Positions 57,284 through 64,000 of a DNA stretch of 64,000 nucleotides are shown piece after piece. How positions within the stretch are numbered: the first letter of the stretch is position 1; every line of letters begins with the position of its first letter. The position numbers and the translations under genes are program-made. The stretch spans positions 453,976-517,975 of the forward strand of contig CAWCYG010000006.1 of NCBI GenBank assembly GCA_963799815.1, written 5' to 3'. The notes below the pieces were generated by a model, which worked only from the letters and a program-made list of their open reading frames with translations, did no database searches and was not told the DNA's origin. Source of the DNA: JBDTSW01 sp963799815 (GTDB lineage: Bacteria; Actinomycetota; Thermoleophilia; Solirubrobacterales; 70-9).

Positions 57284-58785
57284 CTGGAAGGGCCGCCCCG
57301 GGCGCTCAGGACCTCGCGCGCACAGCGTTCGCCCGACTCGCAGGCACCCTCGAGGAAGCCTTGGAAATTGGTGGATGTGTGCTCGCCCGCGAAGTGCACC
57401 GGGCCTTCCGCCTGTCCGGCGACCAAGCCGAACTTGGTGGTCTGCCCCGGGAGGAACGCGGCATAGGAGCCGCGCGCCCACGGGTCCTCCGACCAGTTCG
57501 AGGCCAGGGCCTCACCGTTCCAGCCGCCCCCAATGCCGGGCACAGCCTCGTCGAGCACCGCCAGCGTCTCGTCGACGACTCCCTCGGGAGCGGGGCCGTG
57601 CTCTTCGGGCGCATCGAGCGCGGCGCCGTCGGCTCCGCCGGAGTAGATGGTGACCAGCCCTGTCCGTCCATCCTGTGTCAACGAGGTGTCCCAGGTGTAC
57701 TGGAACGGATGCGACGCGCTGAGGTTGCCGTTCCAGCGGTGGTAGAAGCCTGGACGCCGCTCGAACTGAACGAGCACCTTCGAGTTCGTTCCCATCCCCA
57801 GCTGGCGAATCGCCTCGAGCTTGAGTCCGCTCAGACCGGACTTCTCCAGGTCCACCTCTCGCAGCGTCGTGAACGGAAGCGCCAGCACCACCTGCTCCGT
57901 CACGAGCTCGCCGACGTTGTCGATCTCCAGCCCGACCTTTCCGTCGTCGCGCCGCCACAGCGAGACGAGCGGGGCATCGAGCTCAAGCGTGCCCTCCGCC
58001 AAGCCGTCGGCCAGGAGGTCCGTGACCTGGTCGTTGCCGCCCGCCACCCAAAAGCGCTCGTCGGAACCGTCCTCATCGGACGCATTGCCCTCGAGCAGGT
58101 AGAGGAGGCTCGTCGCCGCCAGCTCGGAGGGGTCGAGGCCGAACTCGCTCGTCAGGTATGCCTGAAGCGCCTGGCCCAGCAGTGAATCGAGGCCCTCGGG
58201 GAGGTTCTCCTGCAGCCAATCGAGCGCCGTGCGCTGGTCGAACTCAACGGCGGCGTTGCCCCCGCCGTACCCGAAGTGGCGGCCGTAGCCCGTGCGCTTC
58301 CCCGCGTCGGCGAGGGCGCCCATGAACTCGCCGTAGCCCGAGTAGAGCTCGGCGCTGCTCACGAGCCGTTCGTCGAAGAGGCGACGCCCGCTCAACTGCG
58401 GCTCCAGCGCCGCCGCAGCCTCCCTGTCCTCGAGCTCCAGGCCCAGCTCGGCCACGAGCGCGCGCAGTCGCCTGTGAGTCGTGTCGATGAACTCGCCACC
58501 GTGTTCACCCACCTGCCCGTCGGCGAAGCCGCGAGCGGTAAAGCAGCGTCCACCCACGCGGTCGGGCCGCGCCTCGAAGACGGCGGCGTCCACGCCTCTT
58601 TGGTGCAGGCGATGGGCGCACGCAAGCCCGGCGAGCCCGGCCCCGATCACCACCACCTCCTCCCGCCGGGGAGCGGAGTTGGAGCCACCGCAGGCCAGCG
58701 GACCGGCCATGGCCAGCGCGCCGGCCGCGGCACTGGCCTGCAAGAACCGGCGGCGGGTGAAGCGTCCCCTGCTCCCGGTGGGCAC
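57280..58785 (-). CDS. Flavin-containing amine oxidase, Tat lipoprotein
   Basis: A 501-residue FAD enzyme. The N-terminus has a twin-arginine signal 'RFTRRRFLQASAAAG' (RR at 11-12) and a lipobox 'GPLACGG' with Cys32, so it is exported folded and lipid-anchored. 'VVVIGAGLAGLACAHRLHQR' and 'RVGGRCFTARGFADGQVGEH' bind FAD; 'GPVHFAGEHTSTNFQGFLEG' closes the fold. The substrate (polyamine or amino acid) is unknown. The GTG at 58785 lies 10 bases after the histidine kinase stop, making it the last gene of a response-regulator/kinase/oxidase operon. Confidence 0.9.
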   Translation of the reverse strand: MPTGSRGRFTRRRFLQASAAAGALAMAGPLACGGSNSAPRREEVVVIGAGLAGLACAHRLHQRGVDAAVFEARPDRVGGRCFTARGFADGQVGEHGGEFIDTTHRRLRALVAELGLELEDREAAAALEPQLSGRRLFDERLVSSAELYSGYGEFMGALADAGKRTGYGRHFGYGGGNAAVEFDQRTALDWLQENLPEGLDSLLGQALQAYLTSEFGLDPSELAATSLLYLLEGNASDEDGSDERFWVAGGNDQVTDLLADGLAEGTLELDAPLVSLWRRDDGKVGLEIDNVGELVTEQVVLALPFTTLREVDLEKSGLSGLKLEAIRQLGMGTNSKVLVQFERRPGFYHRWNGNLSASHPFQYTWDTSLTQDGRTGLVTIYSGGADGAALDAPEEHGPAPEGVVDETLAVLDEAVPGIGGGWNGEALASNWSEDPWARGSYAAFLPGQTTKFGLVAGQAEGPVHFAGEHTSTNFQGFLEGACESGERCAREVLSARGGPSS

Positions 58786-58795
58786 CTTCAGGACC

Positions 58796-60172
58796 CTACT
58801 CGTCCGGTATCTCGATCCAGACGTCCGCGCCACCGGCGGCGACGTTGTGCGCGCCGGCGCTACCCCCGTGGGCACGCGCAATCGTGTCGACGATCGCCAG
58901 CCCCAGACCCGTCCCGCCGCGCTCACGAGCCTCGTCGGCGCGACTGAAGCGCTCGAATGCATGGGCGAGGAAGGCCGGGGGAAATCCCTCGCCGGCGTCG
59001 GTGACGTGCAGCTCGACGCCATTGCCGTTCGCACGCGCCCACAGGTGGACATCGCCTGCACCGTGCCGGAAGGCGTTGTCGACCATGTTGGTGAGCGCCT
59101 GCTGGAGGCGCAGGCGATCGCCCTCGAGCGCGAGATCTCCTCCGCCGTCCACCCTCACGGCACGACCGGCCTGGGCAGCCCGGGCACCGAAGCGATCCTT
59201 GACTCCCTCGAACACGTCGGCGGCGCGCAGGCGTTCGAGCGCCAGCGCAAGCTTTCCCTGCTCCGAGCGCGCAACCACGAGGAGATCCTCGGCGAGCTGA
59301 ACGAGTCGGTCCACCTCCTCGATGGCCGAGCCGATCGACTCCCGCAGCTCCGCTTCGCTGCGGCCGTAGCGCAGGGCCAGCTCCAGTTCGGACTTGTGGA
59401 GGGCGAGGGGGGTGCGCAGTTCGTGCGCTGCGTCGTCGGTGAACTGCCGCTCGCGCTCGAGCCCTGCATCGAGGCGGGCGAGCATCGCGTTCAGAGTCTC
59501 ACCGAGTCGGGTGAGCTCGTCGCCTGCCGGCGGCACCGGCAGCCTCGCGTCCGGACCTCCGGCGGAGATCGTCGCCGCCCGGCGGCGCATGGACTCGACC
59601 GGCCGCAGGGCGAAGGAGGCCGCGCCGTACCCGGCGAGGGAGGCGAGCAGCAGCGCTACCGGGCCCCCGATCAAGAGGATTCGCAAGAGCGTCCCGAGCG
59701 CCTCGTTTCGATCCTCGAGCGAGGCGCCGACCACCGCGACCAGATTGCCGGTGCCGCCCCCGACCGGCGCCGCCAGCAGCCGCACCTCTCCGCCCTCCTC
59801 GATCTCGGGGATTCCGCTGGTGTCGGAGAACGTGCCCTCCGGGCCGACGTCCTGGAGCGCGGCCTCGCTCAACACCGCCGAGTCCTCGAGCTGTGGAGTC
59901 GAGTCCACGACTCGCCCGTCGCGCGTCAGCACCTGCGCCAGGCTCTCGTCGGGCTCGATCAGGCCGTCTTCACCACCCGCCGCGAGCGCGCCGGGCTGCT
60001 GTTGCGCGAGCGTGGTCAGATCGGAGGCGCGCGAGCGCAGCCCATCGTCGATTGACTCGTTCAGCTGGCTCTCCAGGCGCAGGTAGAGGAAGAGCCCGGC
60101 GGCGGCGATCAGCACGGCCATCACCGCCGCGAACGCCAGCGTCACCCGGATCCTGACCGGGATCCGGCTCAC
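58796..60172 (-). CDS. Sensor histidine kinase (OmpR-class two-component system)
   Basis: A 458-residue membrane sensor. Transmembrane helices lie near 10-31 and 162-184 with a periplasmic domain of about 130 residues between; 'ALRPVESMRRRAATISAGGP' is the HAMP region, 'DAAHELRTPLALHKSELELA' carries His250, and 'NMVDNAFRHG' (N box), 'DAGEGFPPAF' and 'GGTGLGLAIVDTIARAHGG' form the ATPase. The GTG start overlaps the response regulator stop as GTGA. Together with its regulator and oxidase gene it suggests an envelope-stress or envelope-metabolism sensor. Confidence 0.93.
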   Translation of the reverse strand: MSRIPVRIRVTLAFAAVMAVLIAAAGLFLYLRLESQLNESIDDGLRSRASDLTTLAQQQPGALAAGGEDGLIEPDESLAQVLTRDGRVVDSTPQLEDSAVLSEAALQDVGPEGTFSDTSGIPEIEEGGEVRLLAAPVGGGTGNLVAVVGASLEDRNEALGTLLRILLIGGPVALLLASLAGYGAASFALRPVESMRRRAATISAGGPDARLPVPPAGDELTRLGETLNAMLARLDAGLERERQFTDDAAHELRTPLALHKSELELALRYGRSEAELRESIGSAIEEVDRLVQLAEDLLVVARSEQGKLALALERLRAADVFEGVKDRFGARAAQAGRAVRVDGGGDLALEGDRLRLQQALTNMVDNAFRHGAGDVHLWARANGNGVELHVTDAGEGFPPAFLAHAFERFSRADEARERGGTGLGLAIVDTIARAHGGSAGAHNVAAGGADVWIEIPDE

Positions 60173-60849
60173 TTCCCGCCGTCCTCGCGGAGCCGGTACC
60201 CGAGGCCGCGAACGGTCTCGATCGAGGTCACGCCGAATGGCCTGTCGATCTTCCGACGCAGGAAGCCGACGTAGGCGTCGACCACGTTGGATCGATTCTC
60301 GTAGTCGTAATCCCACGCGTGTTCCAGGAGCTGAAAGCGCGACAGCACCTGGCCGGGCCGACGCATGAAGGTCTCAAGCACGGCGTACTCCTTGGCGGAG
60401 AGGGTGATCTCAGACTCCCCCCGCCAGGCTCGACGGGTGGCGGGGTCGAGCCGCAGGTCGCCCACGCTCAGCTCGGTCGGACGCTCGGTGCGCCCACGCC
60501 GAAACAGGGCCCGCAGCCGGGCCAGCAGCTCGGCGTAGGAGAACGGTTTCGTCAGGTAGTCGTCGGCCCCGGCGTCGAGCCCCGCGACGCGGTCGCGGAC
60601 GCCGTCGCGAGCGGTCAGCATCAGCACCGGGGACCACACCTCCGCGAGCCGAAGCTGCCGGCAGACCTCGAATCCGTCCATGCCGGGCAGCATCACGTCG
60701 AGCACGATCCCGTCGTAGTCGGTGGCCTGCGCGCGCGGCAGCGCGTCCTCGCCCGAGCCGGCGACGTCGACGGCCATCCCCTCCCGGGTGAGGCCACGCC
60801 GGACGAGCCCGGCGAGCTTGGTGTCGTCTTCGACGATCAGGACGCGCAT
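60169..60849 (-). CDS. OmpR/PhoB-family response regulator
   Basis: A 226-residue regulator. The receiver has acidic 'VEDD' at 7-9, phospho-Asp51 in 'GIVLDVMLPGMDG', and Lys101 in 'TKPFSY'. The C-terminal winged helix includes 'LSAKEYAVLETFMRRPGQVL' and 'NVVDAYVGFLRRKID'. OmpR-type proteins bind direct repeats with a 10-11 bp period; such repeats occur at 60873, 62545, 62578 and 63433. A longer frame upstream to 61188 is antisense to homoserine dehydrogenase and is not used. Confidence 0.94.
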   Translation of the reverse strand: MRVLIVEDDTKLAGLVRRGLTREGMAVDVAGSGEDALPRAQATDYDGIVLDVMLPGMDGFEVCRQLRLAEVWSPVLMLTARDGVRDRVAGLDAGADDYLTKPFSYAELLARLRALFRRGRTERPTELSVGDLRLDPATRRAWRGESEITLSAKEYAVLETFMRRPGQVLSRFQLLEHAWDYDYENRSNVVDAYVGFLRRKIDRPFGVTSIETVRGLGYRLREDGGK

Positions 60850-60872
60850 TTCGAGGCAGCCTGAAGCCCCTT

Positions 60873-60889
60873 CATGAAAGAAAGATGAA
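60873..60889 (-). promoter_or_regulatory. Candidate response-regulator site 1 (direct repeat)
   Basis: Minus strand TTCATCTTTCTTTCATG: two TTCAT units with 11-bp period, 24 bases before the response-regulator start. One unit has a C for G. It is the operon's own upstream region, so autoregulation is likely. Confidence 0.6.
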
Positions 60890-60947
60890 TGCAGCAGGGC
60901 CCGCACCACGGGCTCCAGCCCGCAGGGCGCCGCTAACGTCCTGATTC

Positions 60948-61988
60948 GTGGGCATCCCTTCCAGGCCGATCCGAGTTTGTGTGATCGGTACGGGGACGGT
61001 GGGCCGGTGGGTGTTGGAAGCAATTCGACGTGAGCGCTCGCGCTGGCAGGACACCTACGGGCTCGAGTTCCGGGTCGTCGCCATCGCCAACCGCTCCGGC
61101 GCCAGTGCCCTCCCTGACGGCCACGACCTCGCACAGATCTCGGCGCTCCTCGACGCGGGTGAGTCACTGGCAGGAGTCGAGGGCGCAAGGCACTTCCCCG
61201 CTGCGTTGGAGGCCCTGAGCGAGCTCGACATCGACGTGTTGGCCGAGGTCAGTCAGAGCCCGGCGACCGACGGAGAGCCGGGCCTCTCGCACATGCGAAC
61301 CGCCATCGAGGGGGGCATCGCCGTCGCGACCTCGAACAAGTGGCCCGTCGCGCTCGCCGGCGTCGAGCTCACGACCCTCGCCGGCAGAAAGGGCGTGGGA
61401 TTCCGCGCGGAGTCGACCGTGATGTCCGGCACGCCGCTGCTCTCCGCTCTGGTTGAGGGGCTTGGCGGCGCGAAGCCACTGCGGCTTCGAGGCATCCTGA
61501 ATGCCACCGTCAACTACGTCTGCTCTCGGATGGCGCAAGGCAGTAGCTACGAGGCGGCCCTGTCCGCAGCGCAGGAACACGGCCTCGCTGAGCGCGACCC
61601 CAGCGCGGATATGGACGGCCTCGACTCGGCCGCAAAGGTCATGGTCCTCTCCGCCCTCGTGTTCGGGGAGCAACTGCGCCTCGACGATGTCACGAGGCGC
61701 GGTATCTCGGAGCTCGGGCCCGGTGAGGTGCAGGAGGCGCTGGCGACGGGTCGTCGCATCCGCGAGATCAGCCGGCTCGACCCGGGCAGACGAATCTTCA
61801 GCGTCAAGGCAACGGCGCTTGAGGATTCCGACTCACTGACCGGTATCGAGGACACGATGAACTGCGCCACGCTCGAGGTCGAACCGCTTGGCGCCGTCAC
61901 GATCATCGGCCCTGGCGCCGGCCCGCAGCTGGCCGGGCAGGGCGTGTTGAGCGACCTGATTCGGCTTGCTCAGCGTGTGAGCGCCTAG
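60948..61988 (+). CDS. Homoserine dehydrogenase
   Basis: A 346-residue NAD(P)-dependent enzyme of aspartate-family amino acid synthesis. 'IRVCVIGTGTVGRWVLEAIR' is the cofactor motif, 'EVSQSPATDGEPGLSHMRTA' and 'VATSNKWPVALAGVELTTLA' (Lys of NK) follow, and 'GILNATVNYVCSRMAQGSSY' with 'LAERDPSADMDGLDSAAKVM' are hallmark HSD segments. It lacks the C-terminal ACT regulatory domain of longer enzymes. GTG start. Related proteins of this size may act on other aldehydes. It lies divergent from the two-component operon. Confidence 0.85.
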   Translation: MGIPSRPIRVCVIGTGTVGRWVLEAIRRERSRWQDTYGLEFRVVAIANRSGASALPDGHDLAQISALLDAGESLAGVEGARHFPAALEALSELDIDVLAEVSQSPATDGEPGLSHMRTAIEGGIAVATSNKWPVALAGVELTTLAGRKGVGFRAESTVMSGTPLLSALVEGLGGAKPLRLRGILNATVNYVCSRMAQGSSYEAALSAAQEHGLAERDPSADMDGLDSAAKVMVLSALVFGEQLRLDDVTRRGISELGPGEVQEALATGRRIREISRLDPGRRIFSVKATALEDSDSLTGIEDTMNCATLEVEPLGAVTIIGPGAGPQLAGQGVLSDLIRLAQRVSA

Positions 61989-62092
61989 CGCCAAGCATGG
62001 GACGAAGATCGAAGACCTGAGATAAGTATCGCGCCTGCGCGCAAGGACTCGCGGTAACGTCCGTGACGCCACCATCCACACGAGGAGGTTCC

Positions 62093-62440
62093 ATGCCCTA
62101 CATCGAGGGCTTCGTCGCGGCCGTGCCGACCGCCAACCGGGAGGCTTACATCGAGAACGCCAAGCAGGGCGCTGAGTACTTCAAGAAATTGGGCGCCACT
62201 CGCGTGACCGAATGCTGGGGAAACGACGTGCCGCGGGGCGAGGTGACCGACTTCTTCCGGGCCACGCAAGCGAAGGACGACGAGACCGTCATCTTCAGCT
62301 GGATTGAGTATCCGGACAAGGCGAGCCGCGACGCTGCGAACGAGAAGATGGGTGCCGACCCCGAGATGATGAATATGGAGATGCCCTTCGACGGCCAGCG
62401 GATGTTCTGGGGTGGCTTCGAGCAGGTGTTGGACGAATAG
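62093..62440 (+). CDS. DUF1428 family protein
   Basis: A 115-residue alpha/beta-barrel-like protein. 'MPYIEGFVAAVPTANREAYI' is the family start, then 'GATRVTECWGNDVPRGEVTD', 'VIFSWIEYPDKASRDAANEK' and 'MPFDGQRMFWGGFEQVLD'. DUF1428 has no assigned biochemical role. The ATG has GAGGAGG upstream. The 196-base gap after it holds the response-regulator-like repeats. Confidence 0.93.
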   Translation: MPYIEGFVAAVPTANREAYIENAKQGAEYFKKLGATRVTECWGNDVPRGEVTDFFRATQAKDDETVIFSWIEYPDKASRDAANEKMGADPEMMNMEMPFDGQRMFWGGFEQVLDE

Positions 62441-62544
62441 CCTCGGAGACGTTCCGCCAGGCTGACTCCATCATCTCGTAAGTCACCGGGCCGAAGGGGA
62501 GGGCATCGGTCTGGTCGAGATTCTTAGTCGCGTGACGATGCGTT

Positions 62545-62561
62545 CATGAAAGAAGCATGAA
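62545..62561 (-). promoter_or_regulatory. Candidate response-regulator site 2 (direct repeat)
   Basis: Minus strand TTCATGCTTCTTTCATG: two perfect TTCATG units, 11-bp period, oriented toward the operon at 60.8 kb like site 1. Confidence 0.6.
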
Positions 62562-62577
62562 CGCACGGAGGCGCCGC

Positions 62578-62594
62578 TTCATGTCCTTTTCATG
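62578..62594 (+). promoter_or_regulatory. Candidate response-regulator site 3 (direct repeat)
   Basis: Plus strand TTCATGTCCTTTTCATG: two perfect TTCATG units with 11-bp period. It lies 43 bases before the lipoprotein ATG, in promoter-distance position, and faces it. Confidence 0.65.
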
Positions 62595-62636
62595 CCGCCT
62601 CGGGAGGGTCAAGCCAAGCAATCGAAGGGAGTGCTG

Positions 62637-63395
62637 ATGGCCAGGATCCACTCGAAGGGCCTCGCGGCCACCTCGGCCGTGGTCGTCTGCGTCGCTGCGA
62701 GCGCCTGCGGCGATGACTCGAGCGGCTCCTCCGGCTCGAGCTCCGAGCTGCCCCAGGGCAGCGAACACGTCGAACTCGACCCCGCGGAGTTCACGACCGA
62801 GATCGACAACCCCTACTGGCCGATGCCGGTCGGCAGCCGCTGGGTCTATCGGGAGGAAGAAGACGGCGAGATCCTGCGCGTGGTTGTGACCGTCACGGAT
62901 CGAACGATCGAGATCGCCAACGGCGTCGAGGCCAGAGTCGTTCGCGATGTCGTCAGCGAGGGCGGCGAGCCGGTGGAGGTCACCGACGACTGGTACGCGC
63001 AGGACGCCGAGGGCAGCATCTGGTACCTCGGCGAGGACACCGCCGAGTACGAGAACGGGAAGGTCGCGAGTCGGGCGGGCTCCTTCGAGGCGGGGGTCGA
63101 CGGGGCCGAGCCTGGGGTGATCCTGCCCGCCGATCCAGAGGACGGCATGACCTACAGGCAGGAGTACTACGCGGGCGAGGCCGAGGACGAGGGGGAGATC
63201 ATCGGCACCGAAGAGCAGGTGGAGGTTCCCACCGGCCACTACGCCGACGTGCTCATGACCAAGGACCTGAACCCGCTCGAGCCCAAGGTACAAGAGCTCA
63301 AGTTCTACGCAGAGGGAGTCGGCCCGGTGCTGACGCTCAACATCTCCGGCGGCAGCGGGCGCGAGGAGCTCGTCAGCCACGAGCCCGGGGATTGA
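62637..63395 (+). CDS. Lipoprotein of unknown function, likely target of the adjacent two-component system
   Basis: A 252-residue secreted lipoprotein. The signal peptide ends in a lipobox 'VAASAC' with Cys24, then a Ser/Gly-rich tether ('GDDSSGSSGSSSELPQGS') and a beta-rich acidic domain with 'YWPMPVGSRWVYREEEDGEI' and 'EYYAGEAEDEGEIIGTEEQV'. No family is recognised with certainty. GAAGGGA precedes the ATG at 62637. Two TTCATG repeats lie just upstream, so regulation by the OmpR-type protein is inferred. Confidence 0.85.
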   Translation: MARIHSKGLAATSAVVVCVAASACGDDSSGSSGSSSELPQGSEHVELDPAEFTTEIDNPYWPMPVGSRWVYREEEDGEILRVVVTVTDRTIEIANGVEARVVRDVVSEGGEPVEVTDDWYAQDAEGSIWYLGEDTAEYENGKVASRAGSFEAGVDGAEPGVILPADPEDGMTYRQEYYAGEAEDEGEIIGTEEQVEVPTGHYADVLMTKDLNPLEPKVQELKFYAEGVGPVLTLNISGGSGREELVSHEPGD

Positions 63396-63432
63396 CGCGG
63401 CCCGGAAGCCTTAAGCGCACCCAAACGCCAAC

Positions 63433-63449
63433 TTCATAGCCGATTCACC
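63433..63449 (+). promoter_or_regulatory. Candidate response-regulator site 4 (weak direct repeat)
   Basis: TTCATAGCCGATTCACC: TTCAT and TTCAC 11 bp apart. A TATAAC box (63459-63464) follows 10 bases later, the spacing expected when an OmpR-family activator replaces the -35. Confidence 0.45.
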
Positions 63450-63458
63450 AGCCCTCCC

Positions 63459-63480
63459 TATAACGCGTTGCACAGTGCAA
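63459..63480 (+). promoter_or_regulatory. -10 box and palindrome before the PepSY-like gene
   Basis: TATAAC (63459-63464) is a good -10 hexamer. Four bases later TTGCACAGTGCAA (63468-63480) is a perfect palindrome around a central A, near the expected transcription start and 22 bases before the ATG. It may be an operator or leader hairpin. Confidence 0.5.
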
Positions 63481-63502
63481 ACGCAAACACAGGAGGTATC
63501 GA

Positions 63503-63850
63503 ATGAACACGCGAACCAAGGTGATCGGCGTCGGCGTCTCGATTCTCGCCCTCGCGGCGGGCGGCACCGGAGTCGCTCTGGCGGGAAGCGGCTCGGGCGG
63601 CGGCTCAGAGGATGCCGCCGAGGGCCCCGATGTCGCGATCGAGGGCTCGGCCCTTGATCGGGCCAGCGCCGCGGCCCTCGAGGCCACTGGCGGCGGCACG
63701 GTGTCGGGCACGGAGACGGGCGACGAGGAGAGCTACTACGAGGTCGAGGTCACACTCGACGATGGCAGCCAGGTCGACGTCCAGCTCGACCGCAGCTTCC
63801 AGGTGGTCGGCGAGTCCGCCGATCAAGAGGAGGCCGGCGACCACGACTGA
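63503..63850 (+). CDS. Small secreted PepSY-like protein
   Basis: A 115-residue protein with a signal peptide (1-27, 'VSILALAAGGTGVALAG') and a Gly/Ser tether. The mature part 'DRASAAALEATGGGTVSGTE' followed by 'SYYEVEVTLDDGSQVDVQLD' and 'FQVVG' is the pattern of a single PepSY domain, a module often found next to OmpR-type systems and thought to inhibit proteases. AGGAGGT precedes the ATG. A TTCAT repeat and TATAAC box lie upstream. Confidence 0.88.
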   Translation: MNTRTKVIGVGVSILALAAGGTGVALAGSGSGGGSEDAAEGPDVAIEGSALDRASAAALEATGGGTVSGTETGDEESYYEVEVTLDDGSQVDVQLDRSFQVVGESADQEEAGDHD

Positions 63851-63860
63851 GTGGTGGCCC

Positions 63861-63879
63861 GGACCGCTAAAGGCGGTCC
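63861..63879 (+). terminator. Hairpin after the PepSY-like gene
   Basis: GGACCGC (63861-63867), loop TAAAG, GCGGTCC (63873-63879): a 7-bp stem 10 bases past the stop, without a T-run. It may assist termination with the larger hairpin that follows. Confidence 0.45.
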
Positions 63880-63892
63880 ACAGTTCGACAGC

Positions 63893-63923
63893 GGCCGGCG
63901 CGGGGATTAAGACCGCGCCGGCC
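63893..63923. terminator. Second, stronger hairpin between the PepSY-like gene and tRNA-Lys
   Basis: GGCCGGCGCGG (63893-63903) and CCGCGCCGGCC (63913-63923) form a perfect 11-bp stem with a 9-base loop, then CTCTTGCC. It could terminate the PepSY-like gene and, from the other side, the tRNA-Lys transcript. Confidence 0.55.
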
Positions 63924-63956
63924 TCTTGCCCGTCCGGGTTCATGGCCGCCGGCGCA

Positions 63957-64000
63957 TGGGCCGTATAGGGATCGAACCTATGACCTTGAGATTAAGAGTC
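63957..64000 (-). tRNA. tRNA-Lys (CTT), 3' part, cut by window edge
   Basis: On the minus strand the loop CTCTTAA gives anticodon CTT, the T-arm is ATAGG-TTCGATC-CCTAT, and the acceptor 3' strand is ACGGCCC with discriminator A. The 5' half, expected to begin GGGCCGT, lies outside the window. Confidence 0.85.

Noticed and set aside
1..64000. CRISPR arrays, complete insertion sequences or phage genes
   Set aside because: No regularly spaced repeats, transposase, integrase, capsid or terminase sequence was seen.

Overview
The window is a gene-dense, very GC-rich bacterial chromosome segment. Codons end mostly in G or C, GTG starts are common, and many genes are translationally coupled through GTGA or ATGA overlaps. 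The gene set points to an Actinomycetota chromosome, and a lineage such as Thermoleophilia/Solirubrobacterales is my best guess. The evidence is a fused PafB-PafC regulator, an Lhr helicase beside a Nei-type glycosylase, a CIRCE-controlled groES-groEL pair, an IdeR/MntR-like DtxR protein and an OmpR-type system. The lineage is inference from gene content, not from a marker phylogeny.

Layout. 1-8.6 kb: end of an NAD(P)-binding protein, a PAS-GGDEF protein, groEL-groES with promoter and CIRCE operator, a CRP-pcm-ASCH-SRPBCC run, an ECF sigma factor with a coupled membrane protein, and a Nei-type glycosylase. 8.7-16.2 kb: a frameshifted lhr helicase behind an rfbA-rfbD-rfbB dTDP-sugar operon that lacks rfbC. 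16.4-29.1 kb: a second ECF sigma factor, a metallo-hydrolase/penicillin-acylase/PPOX operon, two HAD hydrolases (one here, one at 43.6 kb), the PafBC fusion, an aldo-keto reductase, an HD/OB exoribonuclease-like protein, and a glycosyltransferase/DUF899/ArsC cluster led by an unannotated 31-residue Cys-rich peptide. 29.7-32.55 kb: a small region bounded by partial copies of the 3' end of tRNA-Phe(GAA) and by the intact tRNA, which looks like two steps of insertion at that tRNA. 32.6-43.5 kb: an MrfA-like helicase, a divergent dihydropteroate-synthase-like protein, a YcaQ/AlkX-type protein, a DtxR regulator, an aminotransferase and sucCD. 43.6-52 kb: a sulfotransferase, a Cys/Met-metabolism PLP enzyme, a peroxiredoxin, a decayed SIS-domain gene, an RpiB-like/RibD-like pair, and a UDP-sugar dehydrogenase with a small coupled partner. 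52-57.3 kb: oxidoreductases, an alkyltransferase-like protein, a low-complexity membrane protein, a Ser/Thr kinase and a GST. 57.3-64 kb: an OmpR-type response regulator/histidine kinase/Tat-lipoprotein amine oxidase operon, homoserine dehydrogenase, a lipoprotein, a PepSY-like protein and a partial tRNA-Lys(CTT).

Four signals deserve most attention. (1) A 17-bp direct repeat TTCATG-N5-TTCATG (11-bp period) occurs upstream of the response-regulator operon, twice before the lipoprotein gene, and in weaker form right before a TATAAC box of the PepSY-like gene, suggesting a small local envelope regulon. (2) tRNA-Phe 3'-end fragments at 29695 and 31856 precede the intact tRNA at 32477. (3) A 31-residue peptide with eight cysteines lies 6 nt upstream of arsC. 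(4) Six of twelve convergent gene pairs overlap by exactly four bases, five of them through a shared CTAG stop. Broken genes include lhr (one-base frameshift near 10300) and an SIS-domain gene (internal deletion near 47170).
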